Assembly: GCF_014647595.1 (NCBI RefSeq)
Contig: NZ_BMPM01000007.1
Span: 62,001-126,000 of the forward strand
DNA: 64,000 bases
Origin: Paenarthrobacter histidinolovorans
GTDB taxonomy: Bacteria; Actinomycetota; Actinomycetes; Actinomycetales; Micrococcaceae
Reading direction: 5' to 3'
This document shows positions 8,353-17,352 of the stretch, one piece after another. The position numbers and the translations under genes are program-made. Under the pieces are notes generated by a model that was given only the letters and a program-made list of their open reading frames with translations, made no database searches and was not told where the DNA came from. Each line of letters begins with the position of its first letter. Position 1 is the first letter of the stretch.

Positions 8353-9377
8353 GAGTAATGAACCTTTCGTTCCACGAACCGCAACTGGACGGCGGTCATG
8401 ATGAGTAGCGCAAGGAACAGGACGACTGAAATGGCTGCCGAGTATCCTGCGCGGTTATAGGAACCGAACGCCTGAAGGTAGGAATCAAAGATGAGGGTGC
8501 TGGTTCCATTTCCCGAAGGCGTCATGATTCGGATGATGTCGAAGGCCTGCAGGGAACTCAGCAATGTAGTGATCAGCAGGAAGAACGTTGTGGGAGACAG
8601 GAGCGGGACCACAATTGACACGAACCGCCGCGCACTGCTGGCGCCGTCCAGCGAGGCCGCCTCCAGAAGTTGGGGTGGAACTGACTGAAGGCCTGCAAGA
8701 TACACCACGGCGCAGTAGCCGAGGTTCTTCCATATATAGACAAGGATGACCATCACCAAGGCAAGCTTGGGGTCGTTCACCCACTGCGGACTGAGTTGTC
8801 CGATCCCCCTCAACATCCAGGACAGAACCCCATAGGTAGGGTCGAAGATGAAGAGCCATACCAATCCGACGCCAACACCCGACAAGACGTACGGGGCAAA
8901 GACAACTGCCCGGGCAAAGGTGCGGCCCTTCAGTCTTTGGTTGAGCGTCAAGGCAACCAGGAGGCCTAGTGCCATTGCCCCACCGACTGTTGTGACGGTA
9001 AAGATCGCCGTAACGCCTAGAACAGCGGATGCATCGGGGGAATCGAAGAACTCCACGTAGTTGCCAAGCCCAACGCTGGTTGCACTTGCGGCGCCCAGCG
9101 TCCAGTCCAGTGTCGAATAGTAGATGTTTGTTATGAGCGGCCTGTAGGTAAACAGGAGGATAAGCAGGACGTTGGGCGCCGCGAAAGCGACGAAAACCAA
9201 GGCATCCCTTCGGGACCGCTTGTTCCAACGCCGCGCTTCAAGTCCTGGTCGGGGTGGCCTGGGAAGAGCGGCCTCGCCCGGCGGAAGCACAGCGTCCGCA
9301 GTGGCAAGCCGCGCTGGATTTGACCGTGTTGTGGTTGGGGTGCGCTGAGTTGCGGCACCAATGTCTGATCTGCCCAT
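8349..9377 (-). CDS. ABC transporter permease, MalF/UgpA type
   Basis: The 342-residue protein has a hydrophilic, Pro/Arg-rich N-terminus of about 55 residues. Six membrane segments follow, with the EAA motif LLEAASLDGASSARRFVSIVVPLLSP. It is the first gene of the leftward importer operon and forms the channel with the MalG-type subunit. The 433-base AT-rich region upstream holds its promoter and a perfect inverted repeat that may be an operator. Confidence 0.93.
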   Translation of the reverse strand: MGRSDIGAATQRTPTTTRSNPARLATADAVLPPGEAALPRPPRPGLEARRWNKRSRRDALVFVAFAAPNVLLILLFTYRPLITNIYYSTLDWTLGAASATSVGLGNYVEFFDSPDASAVLGVTAIFTVTTVGGAMALGLLVALTLNQRLKGRTFARAVVFAPYVLSGVGVGLVWLFIFDPTYGVLSWMLRGIGQLSPQWVNDPKLALVMVILVYIWKNLGYCAVVYLAGLQSVPPQLLEAASLDGASSARRFVSIVVPLLSPTTFFLLITTLLSSLQAFDIIRIMTPSGNGTSTLIFDSYLQAFGSYNRAGYSAAISVVLFLALLIMTAVQLRFVERKVHYS

Positions 9378-9810
9378 GGAGAAACCTCACGTTGACCCCC
9401 ACGTCATCGCTGTCCGGGCGATTCTGACAATATGAAAAGCAAGTATTTCAAGTTTGACCTGACAACCTAACTTCAGGTCATGGACAACGTATCCGATAAC
9501 TTTGGCCATCCGCAAGACCTGCTTTGCGCTATGTGGATAACAGGGCTTCCCATATAGCAGTAGGCTTCCGCGGGCATAGTAAGCCATTGATACTTTATGT
9601 TCTGACAAACTTACAAAATACTTTACTTCTCACGCACAGGTGGGCACACTGGGTGATGGAATCGTTCCCTGGCCCGGACACAAGAACGGGAACCGCCGCT
9701 CGCGGCGTTCTGCTTTTTGATGATTTTTCCGGCTTGGACTTCCGCTATCGGACTGGAATGTTCTGCCGAACCACACCGAAAAGGGGGTCTGAAAGAAGCG
9801 GGAGCAATAA
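9378..9810. other. AT-rich divergent promoter region between the ABC operon and the mgtC-like gene
   Basis: This 433-base gap is noticeably AT-rich compared with its neighbours, and I found no convincing gene. A 73-codon leftward frame at 9387-9608 has no family features. The gap must hold promoters in both directions. The part next to the MgtC-type gene (about 9650-9810) could be an untranslated leader, as is known for mgtC genes elsewhere, but I could not fold a specific structure. Confidence 0.4.
9455..9480. promoter_or_regulatory. Perfect 8-base inverted repeat, candidate operator of the ABC operon
   Basis: TGACCTGA (9455-9462) and TCAGGTCA (9473-9480) are perfect complements separated by 10 bases. 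They lie about 80 bases upstream of the first permease gene. The spacing puts the half-sites 18 bases centre to centre, which suits a dimeric regulator. No regulator gene lies beside the operon, so the cognate protein is unknown. Confidence 0.45.
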
Positions 9811-10563
9811 GTGATTTTCACCCTTAATACCCAGTGGTGGCAGATGTGTGTGGCACTGGCAGTGGCGTTGGTGCTGTCCACAGCCATTGGCTTTGAACGG
9901 CAAAGCAGGAACAAATCGGCGGGGATGCGGACTCATGCAATGGTGGGCCTGGGGGCTGCGCTTTTTATGGTTGTCAGCAAATACGGCTTCAGTGATGTCT
10001 TGATGGTGGATCTGGTGAGGCTGGACCCCTCCCGTCTGGCGGCCCAGGTTGTGTCCGGGATCGGCTTCATTGGGGCGGGCCTCGTCTTCGTTCGACGAAA
10101 CCAAGTCCGCGGATTAACCACTGCGGCGTCGATTTGGGTTACGGCGGCGGTGGGCACCTCGGCTGGCGCCGGGCTGGTGCTGCCGGCAGTCTTTGTCACG
10201 GCTGCGCACTTCGTCATCGTCTACCTTTATCCGGTACTGACGGGAAAGTTTCGCTTCGGCTTGCCGGACCAATGGTTGCTCCGGGTCAGTTATCTGGATG
10301 GGGTTGGGGCGCTGCGGGATATCCTGCGCACGTGCACCGAGCAAGGCTTTCGCATTCAGGGATTCGCGAACACCCAGGTCGCCGCCGATGCTAAGGGAAT
10401 CATGAACCGGTTGATGCAAGGGTCTCCTGATGGAATGGTCATCCCGGACTTCATTGAAATTGAGCTCGAGGTTGTTGGCACCGCCCCTGCCTCCGACATT
10501 GTCGGTAAGCTCTCCCAACTCACCGCGGTCACTGAAGTTTCCGTCGTTGATGACGCCGACTAA
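9811..10563 (+). CDS. MgtC/SapB-family membrane protein
   Basis: The 250-residue protein begins with the MgtC fold: a first helix, then STAIGFERQSRNKSAGMRTHAMVGLGAALFMVVS, where the GxERQ and RTH residues are characteristic. Further helices follow with GIGFIGAGLVFVRRNQVRGLTTAASIWVTAAVG. The last 90 residues form a soluble, ACT-like domain. Relatives help bacteria survive magnesium limitation or intracellular stress by acting on membrane energetics and phosphate or ATP levels. The GTG start follows GGGAG. The gene is followed 30 bases later by a glycerophosphodiesterase gene in the same direction, so the two are probably co-transcribed. Confidence 0.9.
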   Translation: MIFTLNTQWWQMCVALAVALVLSTAIGFERQSRNKSAGMRTHAMVGLGAALFMVVSKYGFSDVLMVDLVRLDPSRLAAQVVSGIGFIGAGLVFVRRNQVRGLTTAASIWVTAAVGTSAGAGLVLPAVFVTAAHFVIVYLYPVLTGKFRFGLPDQWLLRVSYLDGVGALRDILRTCTEQGFRIQGFANTQVAADAKGIMNRLMQGSPDGMVIPDFIEIELEVVGTAPASDIVGKLSQLTAVTEVSVVDDAD

Positions 10564-10593
10564 TCCCGTAAATAGCCAGTAAAGGAAGAAGAG

Positions 10594-11421
10594 ATGATCG
10601 AAATTCAAGGCCACCGTGGGGTGCTGGCCACGCGGCATGGCAACACTCTGGCGAGCTTCGTGGAAGCCCTTCGCCTGGGAGCCGATGCCATCGAGGTAGA
10701 TGTTTGGCTCACGTCGGATGGACAGCTCGCCCTGCGCCATGATGCGGTAATTCGCGACGCCGACATCAGGCTTGGCTTCTTGCGTGATGCAGTGGTTGAG
10801 AAACATCCGGCGACGACCACTGATGTCGACGTCGAAACGCGGACCCCCACGTTGGCCGAAACGCTCGCTCTCATGCGTTTTGCCAACGCCACCGCAGTAG
10901 TTTTGGATATCGAAGTCAAGACGGAGGGCACGGCTTGGGATGAATATGGACAGGCAATCGTGTCCGCTCTCTCCAAAGTTCTGAAAGCCCACCAGCACGA
11001 ACAGGCCCTGCGTGTCCGCAGCTTCGATCCTCAGATCGTTCGGGCAATGACAGCCATGCTGCCTGATGTCCCCGTGATAGCCCTCAGCAGAGCGAACACC
11101 GGTCAGTTACCGGGACTCTATCCCTCGGCACCCGATTCGCTCATAAGTACCGCTTTGGCAACCGGAGCGTCAGCCATTGCGCCGGAATTTGGAATCCTCA
11201 ATGCCCAACTGGTGACGGAGGCGCATTTGGCAGGACTCAAGGTCTATCCGTGGACCCTGGTTACGGCCGATGAGATTCTGGAAGCCCTGGAACTTAGGGT
11301 CGATGGTGTGTGCGTCAACGACATTGCGTTGGCTCACGAGACGTTGGCGGGTCAGGGTATGGCGCTACCTCCCTCCCGCCCCATATCACTGCCCCTCCTC
11401 GGATCCGGAGCTACGGCGTAA
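10594..11421 (+). CDS. Glycerophosphodiester phosphodiesterase
   Basis: The 275-residue protein has the GDPD catalytic signature at its N-terminus: QGHRGVLATRHGNTLASF, then GADAIEVDVWLTSDGQLALRHD. The two His residues and the Glu-x-Asp pair bind the divalent metal and the phosphodiester. The family hydrolyses glycerophosphodiesters to glycerol 3-phosphate and an alcohol such as choline or ethanolamine. No signal peptide is present, so it acts in the cytoplasm on imported substrate. It sits behind the MgtC-like gene with a strong AAAGGAAG site. The divergent ABC importer next to it may bring in the substrate. Confidence 0.93.
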   Translation: MIEIQGHRGVLATRHGNTLASFVEALRLGADAIEVDVWLTSDGQLALRHDAVIRDADIRLGFLRDAVVEKHPATTTDVDVETRTPTLAETLALMRFANATAVVLDIEVKTEGTAWDEYGQAIVSALSKVLKAHQHEQALRVRSFDPQIVRAMTAMLPDVPVIALSRANTGQLPGLYPSAPDSLISTALATGASAIAPEFGILNAQLVTEAHLAGLKVYPWTLVTADEILEALELRVDGVCVNDIALAHETLAGQGMALPPSRPISLPLLGSGATA

Positions 11422-11496
11422 CCAGCCCCTTGTGGTCAAAATGGCGGCCACCGGGCGAGTACGGCCGCCACCCACTTTGATTTCTGGAGGGGCTGG
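11422..11496. repeat. Composite inverted repeat after the glycerophosphodiesterase gene
   Basis: CCAGCCCCT (11422-11430), directly after the stop codon, and AGGGGCTGG (11488-11496) are perfect complements. An inner pair, GGCGGCC (11443-11449) and GGCCGCC (11463-11469), is nested inside. The stretch 11458-11480 is also nearly complementary to 11533-11557 inside repeat copy 2. The whole 11.42-11.56 kb interval is therefore one folded intergenic element that could also serve as a terminator for both convergent genes. Confidence 0.65.
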
Positions 11497-11501
11497 ACAC
11501 G

Positions 11502-11558
11502 CCGTCTGCATGGTGTGTCGCCGGGTTATCCGCGGTCAAAGTGGGTGGTGGCGGTACA
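11502..11558 (+). repeat. Interspersed intergenic repeat, copy 2
   Basis: Bases 11502-11527 are identical to 5920-5945, and the tail GGTGGTGGCGGTACA is also shared. It has the same orientation as copy 1. It lies between the convergent glycerophosphodiesterase and PKD-like genes. Confidence 0.75.
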
Positions 11559-11572
11559 GGTGGTGCGGCTGG

Positions 11573-13178
<1,606 letters not shown>

Positions 13179-13355
13179 GGCGAAGCTCCCCAGCAGCTGT
13201 TTCGGGTGATGTGTCGGCCAGTCTAGGCAGGGTCTTCAGCCGCCTCCCAGTCTGAAAATGGGCCTTGTGGATAACTCATCTCTGGCCTCGGGGCGGTGGC
13301 CGAAGTATTCTTGGCCTGCCAGCTTGTCATCGCATGCATCTTTATGGGGGAAATC

Positions 13356-13868
13356 ATGGTCGCCATGGAACGTTCACGCTTGTCCATTTCCGGTCGTCTG
13401 GCAGCAGCTGCCGGTCTCGTCGCAATGTTGACGCTCAGCGCCTGCTCCTCACCATCACCAGCGGCTCAAAACACCCCGGCGGCCTCGTCCGAGGCTCCCG
13501 CCGCGGAAGTCGGTTCAAGCTCTGCTTCCGCCACGGCACCCAGCCCGGACGGCACAGCTGGAACCGGCGGTGTATACGGCCAATTCACCTCGATGTCGGA
13601 GGCTTGCCTGTCTGTCAGCGCCACGATGCTGAGCGTCACCATCCTCCCCTTGGCGGCCATGACCGGCGGAAATGCTGAAGACATCCAGAAGGCCAAGGAC
13701 GAGTTGTCGAAGATGCAGGGCAAGGTGCCCGAAGAGCTGAAGCCGTCGTTCGAGAAACTGAGGGCCTTCACTGAGTCTGCGGGGTCGGACTTCAGCAAGT
13801 ACGGCGATGGCCAGTTCGAGGAACTCATGAAGCCCATCCAGACGTGGACGGAGAAGAACTGCTCCTAG
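13356..13868 (+). CDS. Putative lipoprotein, function unknown
   Basis: I start this gene at the ATG at 13356, which follows GGGGGA and gives 170 residues. The frame is open further upstream to 13296, but that extension adds no signal-peptide logic. The signal sequence SGRLAAAAGLVAMLTLSAC ends in a lipobox. An Ala/Ser/Pro linker of about 50 residues leads to a helical domain with QKAKDELSKMQGKVPEELKPSFEKLRAF. I do not recognise the family. It is divergent from the DUF6318 gene and precedes the Asp23 operon. Confidence 0.75.
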   Translation: MVAMERSRLSISGRLAAAAGLVAMLTLSACSSPSPAAQNTPAASSEAPAAEVGSSSASATAPSPDGTAGTGGVYGQFTSMSEACLSVSATMLSVTILPLAAMTGGNAEDIQKAKDELSKMQGKVPEELKPSFEKLRAFTESAGSDFSKYGDGQFEELMKPIQTWTEKNCS

Positions 13869-13948
13869 GGCGCCGCCGCGCGTACCCCTTGTCTCCAAAG
13901 CGTCGTGGCTAGACGCTAGGGTGGTACTCAAGAGAAGGGGAGTGCTCC

Positions 13949-14395
13949 ATGGAAGTCCAGAATGTACAGCCGGATCCTGTGCCTGGGGGCGAGATTCCCG
14001 GTACCGGACGCACCATCATCTCCGAGGCGGCCGTGGCGAAGGTGGCGGGGATCGCCGCCCGCACAGTCCCCGGTGTTTACTCTCTTGGTTCGGGTCCTTC
14101 CCGCGCTCTGGGCGCGATCCGTGACGCCGTCGGCAGTTCAGACCACGCAGCGGGCGTCCGCGCCGAGGTGGGCGAAACCCAAGTGGCAGTGGACATCACC
14201 TTGGTTGCCCTCTACGGCCATCCTCTGCACGGCGTCGCCAACCAGGTCCGGGCCGCAGTGTACCGCGCCGTCGAAGAGCTCGTGGGCCTCCAGGTGATCG
14301 AAGTGAACGTAGAGATTACCGACGTCTTCATTGCGCCGCCGGCAAAACAGCCCGGAGCCAAGACCGTCGTGGTGGAAAGGGAGGCACTCCAGTGA
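13949..14395 (+). CDS. Asp23/Gls24-family envelope stress protein
   Basis: The 148-residue protein matches the Asp23 family: GRTIISEAAVAKVAGIAARTVPGVYSL, then AVDITLVALYGHPLHGVANQVRAAVYRAVEELVGLQVIEVNVEITDVF. In Staphylococcus, Asp23 is tethered to the membrane by AmaP and helps keep the envelope intact. It is the first gene of a five-gene operon in which every stop overlaps the next start by 4 bases. The other members are two small or divergent proteins, a DUF6286 protein and an AmaP-like protein. The start is supported by GGGGAG upstream. Confidence 0.92.
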   Translation: MEVQNVQPDPVPGGEIPGTGRTIISEAAVAKVAGIAARTVPGVYSLGSGPSRALGAIRDAVGSSDHAAGVRAEVGETQVAVDITLVALYGHPLHGVANQVRAAVYRAVEELVGLQVIEVNVEITDVFIAPPAKQPGAKTVVVEREALQ

Positions 14396-14583
14396 GCATG
14401 ACCGTTGTGGGAATCGCGATCGGAGCCTTCGTGGCGTTCATGTCGTTCTCGTTCGGGCTGTGGGGTTTCCTGATCTCGCTGCTTTTCATGGGAATCGGGG
14501 CGCTGTTGGGGCGGGCCGCGGAGGGGAAACTGGATCTTCGAAGCGTCCTTGACGCCATTACGGGCCGGCGCTCTTCGTCATGA
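14392..14583 (+). CDS. Small DUF2273-like membrane protein
   Basis: The 63-residue protein consists of two closely spaced hydrophobic segments (VVGIAIGAFVAFMSFSFGLW and LISLLFMGIGALLGRAA) and a short basic tail. Small proteins of this kind (DUF2273) accompany Asp23 in many Gram-positive bacteria. The GTG start overlaps the Asp23 stop in GTGA, so translation is coupled. It probably helps anchor or organise the Asp23 complex at the membrane, by analogy only. Confidence 0.8.
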   Translation: MSMTVVGIAIGAFVAFMSFSFGLWGFLISLLFMGIGALLGRAAEGKLDLRSVLDAITGRRSSS

Positions 14584-14963
14584 GCGTGGCTGAGGCTGTG
14601 GAGTACACCACCACCAGCCTGGCCGGCCATAACCGGATCAGTACCCAGGCTTTGACTTCCCTGGCCCGTGCCGCTGCCGCCGAGGCGCTCGGTGTTGAGG
14701 CCAGCGACATCCGCGCAGATTGGACGGACGACGACGGCCTGCTGGCTTTGTCGATCGTCGCACCCATCAGCGTCCCGGCTTTGACGGAAGTGCTCCGGGA
14801 TCCCAGGCGCGTCCAAGGTTTTGGCGGTTCCATCTGGGACCGCGCCGTAGCTGCGAAAGCCAGGGTGCTTGAGACCGTGACACGGCTCAGCGGTTCCCAG
14901 TTAAGCAGGGTGGATATCAGGATCAGTGGTGCCCAGGTCAGGGAGGGAGGCCGCGTTCAATGA
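14580..14963 (+). CDS. Asp23-operon protein, divergent Asp23-like
   Basis: The 127-residue soluble protein has the rough order of Asp23 elements: TQALTSLARAAAAEALGVEASDIRADWTDD, then LLALSIVAPISVP, and a C-terminal strand RVDIRISGAQV. The typical GHPL and VNV motifs are absent. I read it as a diverged second Asp23-type subunit. Its ATG overlaps the preceding stop (ATGA) and its stop overlaps the next start, so it is clearly part of the operon. Confidence 0.72.
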   Translation: MSVAEAVEYTTTSLAGHNRISTQALTSLARAAAAEALGVEASDIRADWTDDDGLLALSIVAPISVPALTEVLRDPRRVQGFGGSIWDRAVAAKARVLETVTRLSGSQLSRVDIRISGAQVREGGRVQ

Positions 14964-15607
14964 CACAGGATCAGGAAACCGCGGAGTTCATGGCCGCCGG
15001 CCCGGACAACGGCGCGGCGCCAGTGGCGGGGGAGGACCCCGCAATGAGCCGTATCCTCCGTCGCGAGACCCATTCATCGCGGGCCGGCGCGGCCGTGATT
15101 GCCGCGGTACTTGTCATCATTCTCTGCGTCTACGCGTTGCTGGAAGCCGGAGTCCGGGCTGTCGGCCAACCTCCTTGGCTGGTTGATCCCACCACTGCTG
15201 CCGAACGCATCATCGCCCTTCCCGGGGGCATTTCATCCCTCCTGCTGGGGGCGAGCGGTGCCGTGATCGCCATGGCGGGTTTGTTCTTCCTGCTCCATGC
15301 AGTGCTGCCTGGCAGGCGGGCCCGCCATCTGCTCCGGGACCCGCGGACCGCCGTCGTGGTTGATGACGAAGTCCTGGCCTCGGCCCTTGCCCGTCGTGCC
15401 CGGATGGCAGCGAATGTTACCCAGGAGCAGGTGATGGTGGTGGTTTCCCGGCAGACAGTGGTGGTCAATGTACGGCCAACATCCGGGAGCCGGGTGAGCC
15501 ACGACGCCGTGCTCGCCGCCGTGCAGGCCGAACTTGAAGAGATGTCGCCGGTCCCCATGCCCACTGTGCGGGTCAACCTGGCGTCGTCGGGGGTGATTGG
15601 GGCGTGA
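14960..15607 (+). CDS. DUF6286-family membrane protein
   Basis: The 215-residue protein has a charged N-terminus of about 40 residues, a first helix (AAVIAAVLVIILCVYALLEAG), a second (SLLLGASGAVIAMAGLFFLLHAV) and a soluble C-terminal domain. That domain, with VVVDDEVLASALARRARMAANV and VVVSRQTVVVNVRPTSG, resembles the DUF6286 proteins of actinobacterial Asp23 loci. It probably forms a membrane scaffold with the AmaP-like protein. Overlapping starts and stops tie it to its neighbours. Confidence 0.8.
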   Translation: MTQDQETAEFMAAGPDNGAAPVAGEDPAMSRILRRETHSSRAGAAVIAAVLVIILCVYALLEAGVRAVGQPPWLVDPTTAAERIIALPGGISSLLLGASGAVIAMAGLFFLLHAVLPGRRARHLLRDPRTAVVVDDEVLASALARRARMAANVTQEQVMVVVSRQTVVVNVRPTSGSRVSHDAVLAAVQAELEEMSPVPMPTVRVNLASSGVIGA

Positions 15608-16215
15608 ACGGGACACCTCGGGCACTCAACCGTGTTTTGCTCTTCATCATCGGGATCAAACTCCTGGCGGTAGGCCTTCTGCTCCTGCTGCTGGCGACTG
15701 TTCCCGCGGTGGCCGACTGGTGGCATGGATGGGCCGCCGGTGCCTGGGCCGGAGCTGAAAATGCCTTCCGGCAGACGCGATTCCCCGGACGTGAAGAAAG
15801 TTGGCTGTGGATTGTGGCGGGTGTGGTCCTGGTGGCCATCATCGTCGCCATGATCGCCTGGCTGTCACAGCAAGGCAAAGGACGGGCCAACCTCCTGGTG
15901 GCCAGTGATGACGACAGCACCGTGGACGGCGAAGTCAGGATTGGCGGAGGCGTCGCCGAGCAGGCGCTGAGGGCCGCGTTGACGGAAAGACCCGACCTCA
16001 CAGGGGTGTCAGTGGCAACCTACGAGTTCAAAGGGCAACCGGGTCTGCGGATACGCATCCAACCCCGCCAGGGCGTGGCACCCCACCTCCTTGCTGCCGA
16101 GGTCTCGCAACTGGTCGAAGCGCTGGACCTCGTCATCGGCCAGAAGACGCCCGTGCTGGTGCACATGGTCTCAGGGGCGCGCTCACGATTCACCAAAGCC
16201 GAACGGGTGCGCTGA
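15604..16215 (+). CDS. AmaP-like alkaline shock membrane anchor
   Basis: The 203-residue protein has two membrane helices (NRVLLFIIGIKLLAVGLLLLLLATV and WLWIVAGVVLVAIIVAMIAWLS). A cytoplasmic domain follows that resembles AmaP: GEVRIGGGVAEQALRAALTERPDLTGVSV and GLRIRIQPRQGVAPHLLAAEVSQLVEALD. AmaP recruits Asp23 to the membrane in Staphylococcus. It is the last gene of the operon. The GTG start lies in the overlap GTGA with the upstream stop. Confidence 0.82.
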   Translation: MNGTPRALNRVLLFIIGIKLLAVGLLLLLLATVPAVADWWHGWAAGAWAGAENAFRQTRFPGREESWLWIVAGVVLVAIIVAMIAWLSQQGKGRANLLVASDDDSTVDGEVRIGGGVAEQALRAALTERPDLTGVSVATYEFKGQPGLRIRIQPRQGVAPHLLAAEVSQLVEALDLVIGQKTPVLVHMVSGARSRFTKAERVR

Positions 16216-16306
16216 CGTTGCGGAATTCCGCCGCTGCAAATAGTTTGAAGCCAGAGGGGAAACCTCCTTTGATGCACAAAGCCACAACCTGACAGAGGAG
16301 TTAGTC

Positions 16307-16615
16307 ATGACTGAGGAAAACACTGGAGCAGACGCCGTGAACGACGCGGCATCGAACGCGAAGAACGCCGCCGGCGATGCCCTGGAAAATGCCAAGGAAT
16401 TTGCTGGTGAGGCTGTAGAGAATGTCAAGGAATTCGCCGGCGATGCCGCGGAGAACGTGAAGGAGTTCTTCTCCGGGGATGTTGGAGAGAACGCCAAGGA
16501 ATTGGCCGGTGACGTAGCGGAGAAGTCGAAGGAAATCGCCGGCGACGTAGCGGAGAACGTGAAAGACCTCGGTGCGAAGATTGCCGGACTTTTCAAGGAC
16601 GGGAAGCAGCAATAG
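16307..16615 (+). CDS. LEA-like amphipathic protein of six 11-residue repeats
   Basis: The 102-residue protein is almost entirely built of 11-residue repeats from residue 27 to 93: ENAKEFAGEAV, ENVKEFAGDAA, a 12-residue unit ENVKEFFSGDVG, ENAKELAGDVA, EKSKEIAGDVA and ENVKDLGAKIA. Such undecad repeats form long amphipathic helices, as in group 3 LEA and apolipoprotein-like proteins that coat membranes or protect proteins during drying and osmotic stress. There is no signal peptide or Cys. It follows the Asp23 operon by 91 bases, with a GAGGAG site, and may belong to the same envelope stress response. Confidence 0.85.
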   Translation: MTEENTGADAVNDAASNAKNAAGDALENAKEFAGEAVENVKEFAGDAAENVKEFFSGDVGENAKELAGDVAEKSKEIAGDVAENVKDLGAKIAGLFKDGKQQ

Positions 16616-16644
16616 TTTCTGCCACCCGGGTACAGGAGACATAA

Positions 16645-17331
16645 ATGGCCGGATCAAATGCGCCGGAATCTTCCTTGGATGCGGTCCTGGCTGAGCTTGC
16701 TGCACTGGAGGATCCCCGTGCCCGTGAGGTGAACGAGAAGCACGGCGACGATCACGGGGTTAACCTCAGCAAGCTTCGTGCCGTGGCCAAGCGGCTCAAA
16801 ATCCAGCAGGATCTGTCCCGTGAACTGTGGTCCACAGGTGACACTGCTGCACGTCTTCTGTCACTTTTGGTTTGCCGTCCCAAGGACTTCGGAAAGAACG
16901 AACTGGACGCCATGCTCAGGGAAGCCAATCGCCCCAAAGTCCATGACTGGTTCGTCAACTACGTAGTCAAGAAAAGCCCGTTCGCTGAGGAGCTGAGGGT
17001 GGCGTGGTTTGCTGACCCTGACCCCGTGGTGGCGAGTGCCGGGTGGGCCCTCACCGCCGAGCGCGTGATTAAAAGGCCCGAGGGCCTGAACCTGGAGAAA
17101 CTGCTGGACATTATCGAAGCAGAAATGAAGGACGCTCCGGACCGTCTGCAGTGGGCCATGAATAATTGTCTGGCACAAATCGGCATCGAACACCCCGGGT
17201 ATCGTTCCCGTGCGTTGGATATTGGCGAGCGGTTGGAAGTGCTGAAGGATTATCCAACGCCACCCAACTGCACCTCTCCGTTCGCCCCGGCCTGGATCAA
17301 TGAAATGGTCAAACGCCAAGCCGGAACCTAG
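16645..17331 (+). CDS. DNA alkylation repair (AlkD-like) HEAT-repeat protein
   Basis: The 228-residue protein is all-helical with HEAT-like repeats such as ARLLSLLVCRPKDFG, LDAMLREANRPKVHDWFVNYVVKKSPFAEELRVAWFAD and PDRLQWAMNNCLAQIGIEHPGYRSRALDIGERL. This matches the AlkD/DNA alkylation repair family. AlkD removes bulky or cationic alkylpurines by contacting the DNA backbone. The catalytic Trp and Asp could not be placed with certainty, so some members of this family may have other roles. It lies 29 bases after the repeat protein and converges on the CopC-like gene. Confidence 0.82.
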   Translation: MAGSNAPESSLDAVLAELAALEDPRAREVNEKHGDDHGVNLSKLRAVAKRLKIQQDLSRELWSTGDTAARLLSLLVCRPKDFGKNELDAMLREANRPKVHDWFVNYVVKKSPFAEELRVAWFADPDPVVASAGWALTAERVIKRPEGLNLEKLLDIIEAEMKDAPDRLQWAMNNCLAQIGIEHPGYRSRALDIGERLEVLKDYPTPPNCTSPFAPAWINEMVKRQAGT

Positions 17332-17352
17332 CGCTCGAACAGTTTTGGGGCA

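Noticed and set aside
9387..9608. 73-codon leftward frame in the AT-rich gap
   Set aside because: It has no good ribosome site or domain, and overlaps the likely promoter and operator of the permease gene.
9650..9810. Known magnesium riboswitch (M-box or mgtA type) ahead of the mgtC-like gene
   Set aside because: I could not identify the conserved elements or a plausible fold by eye.
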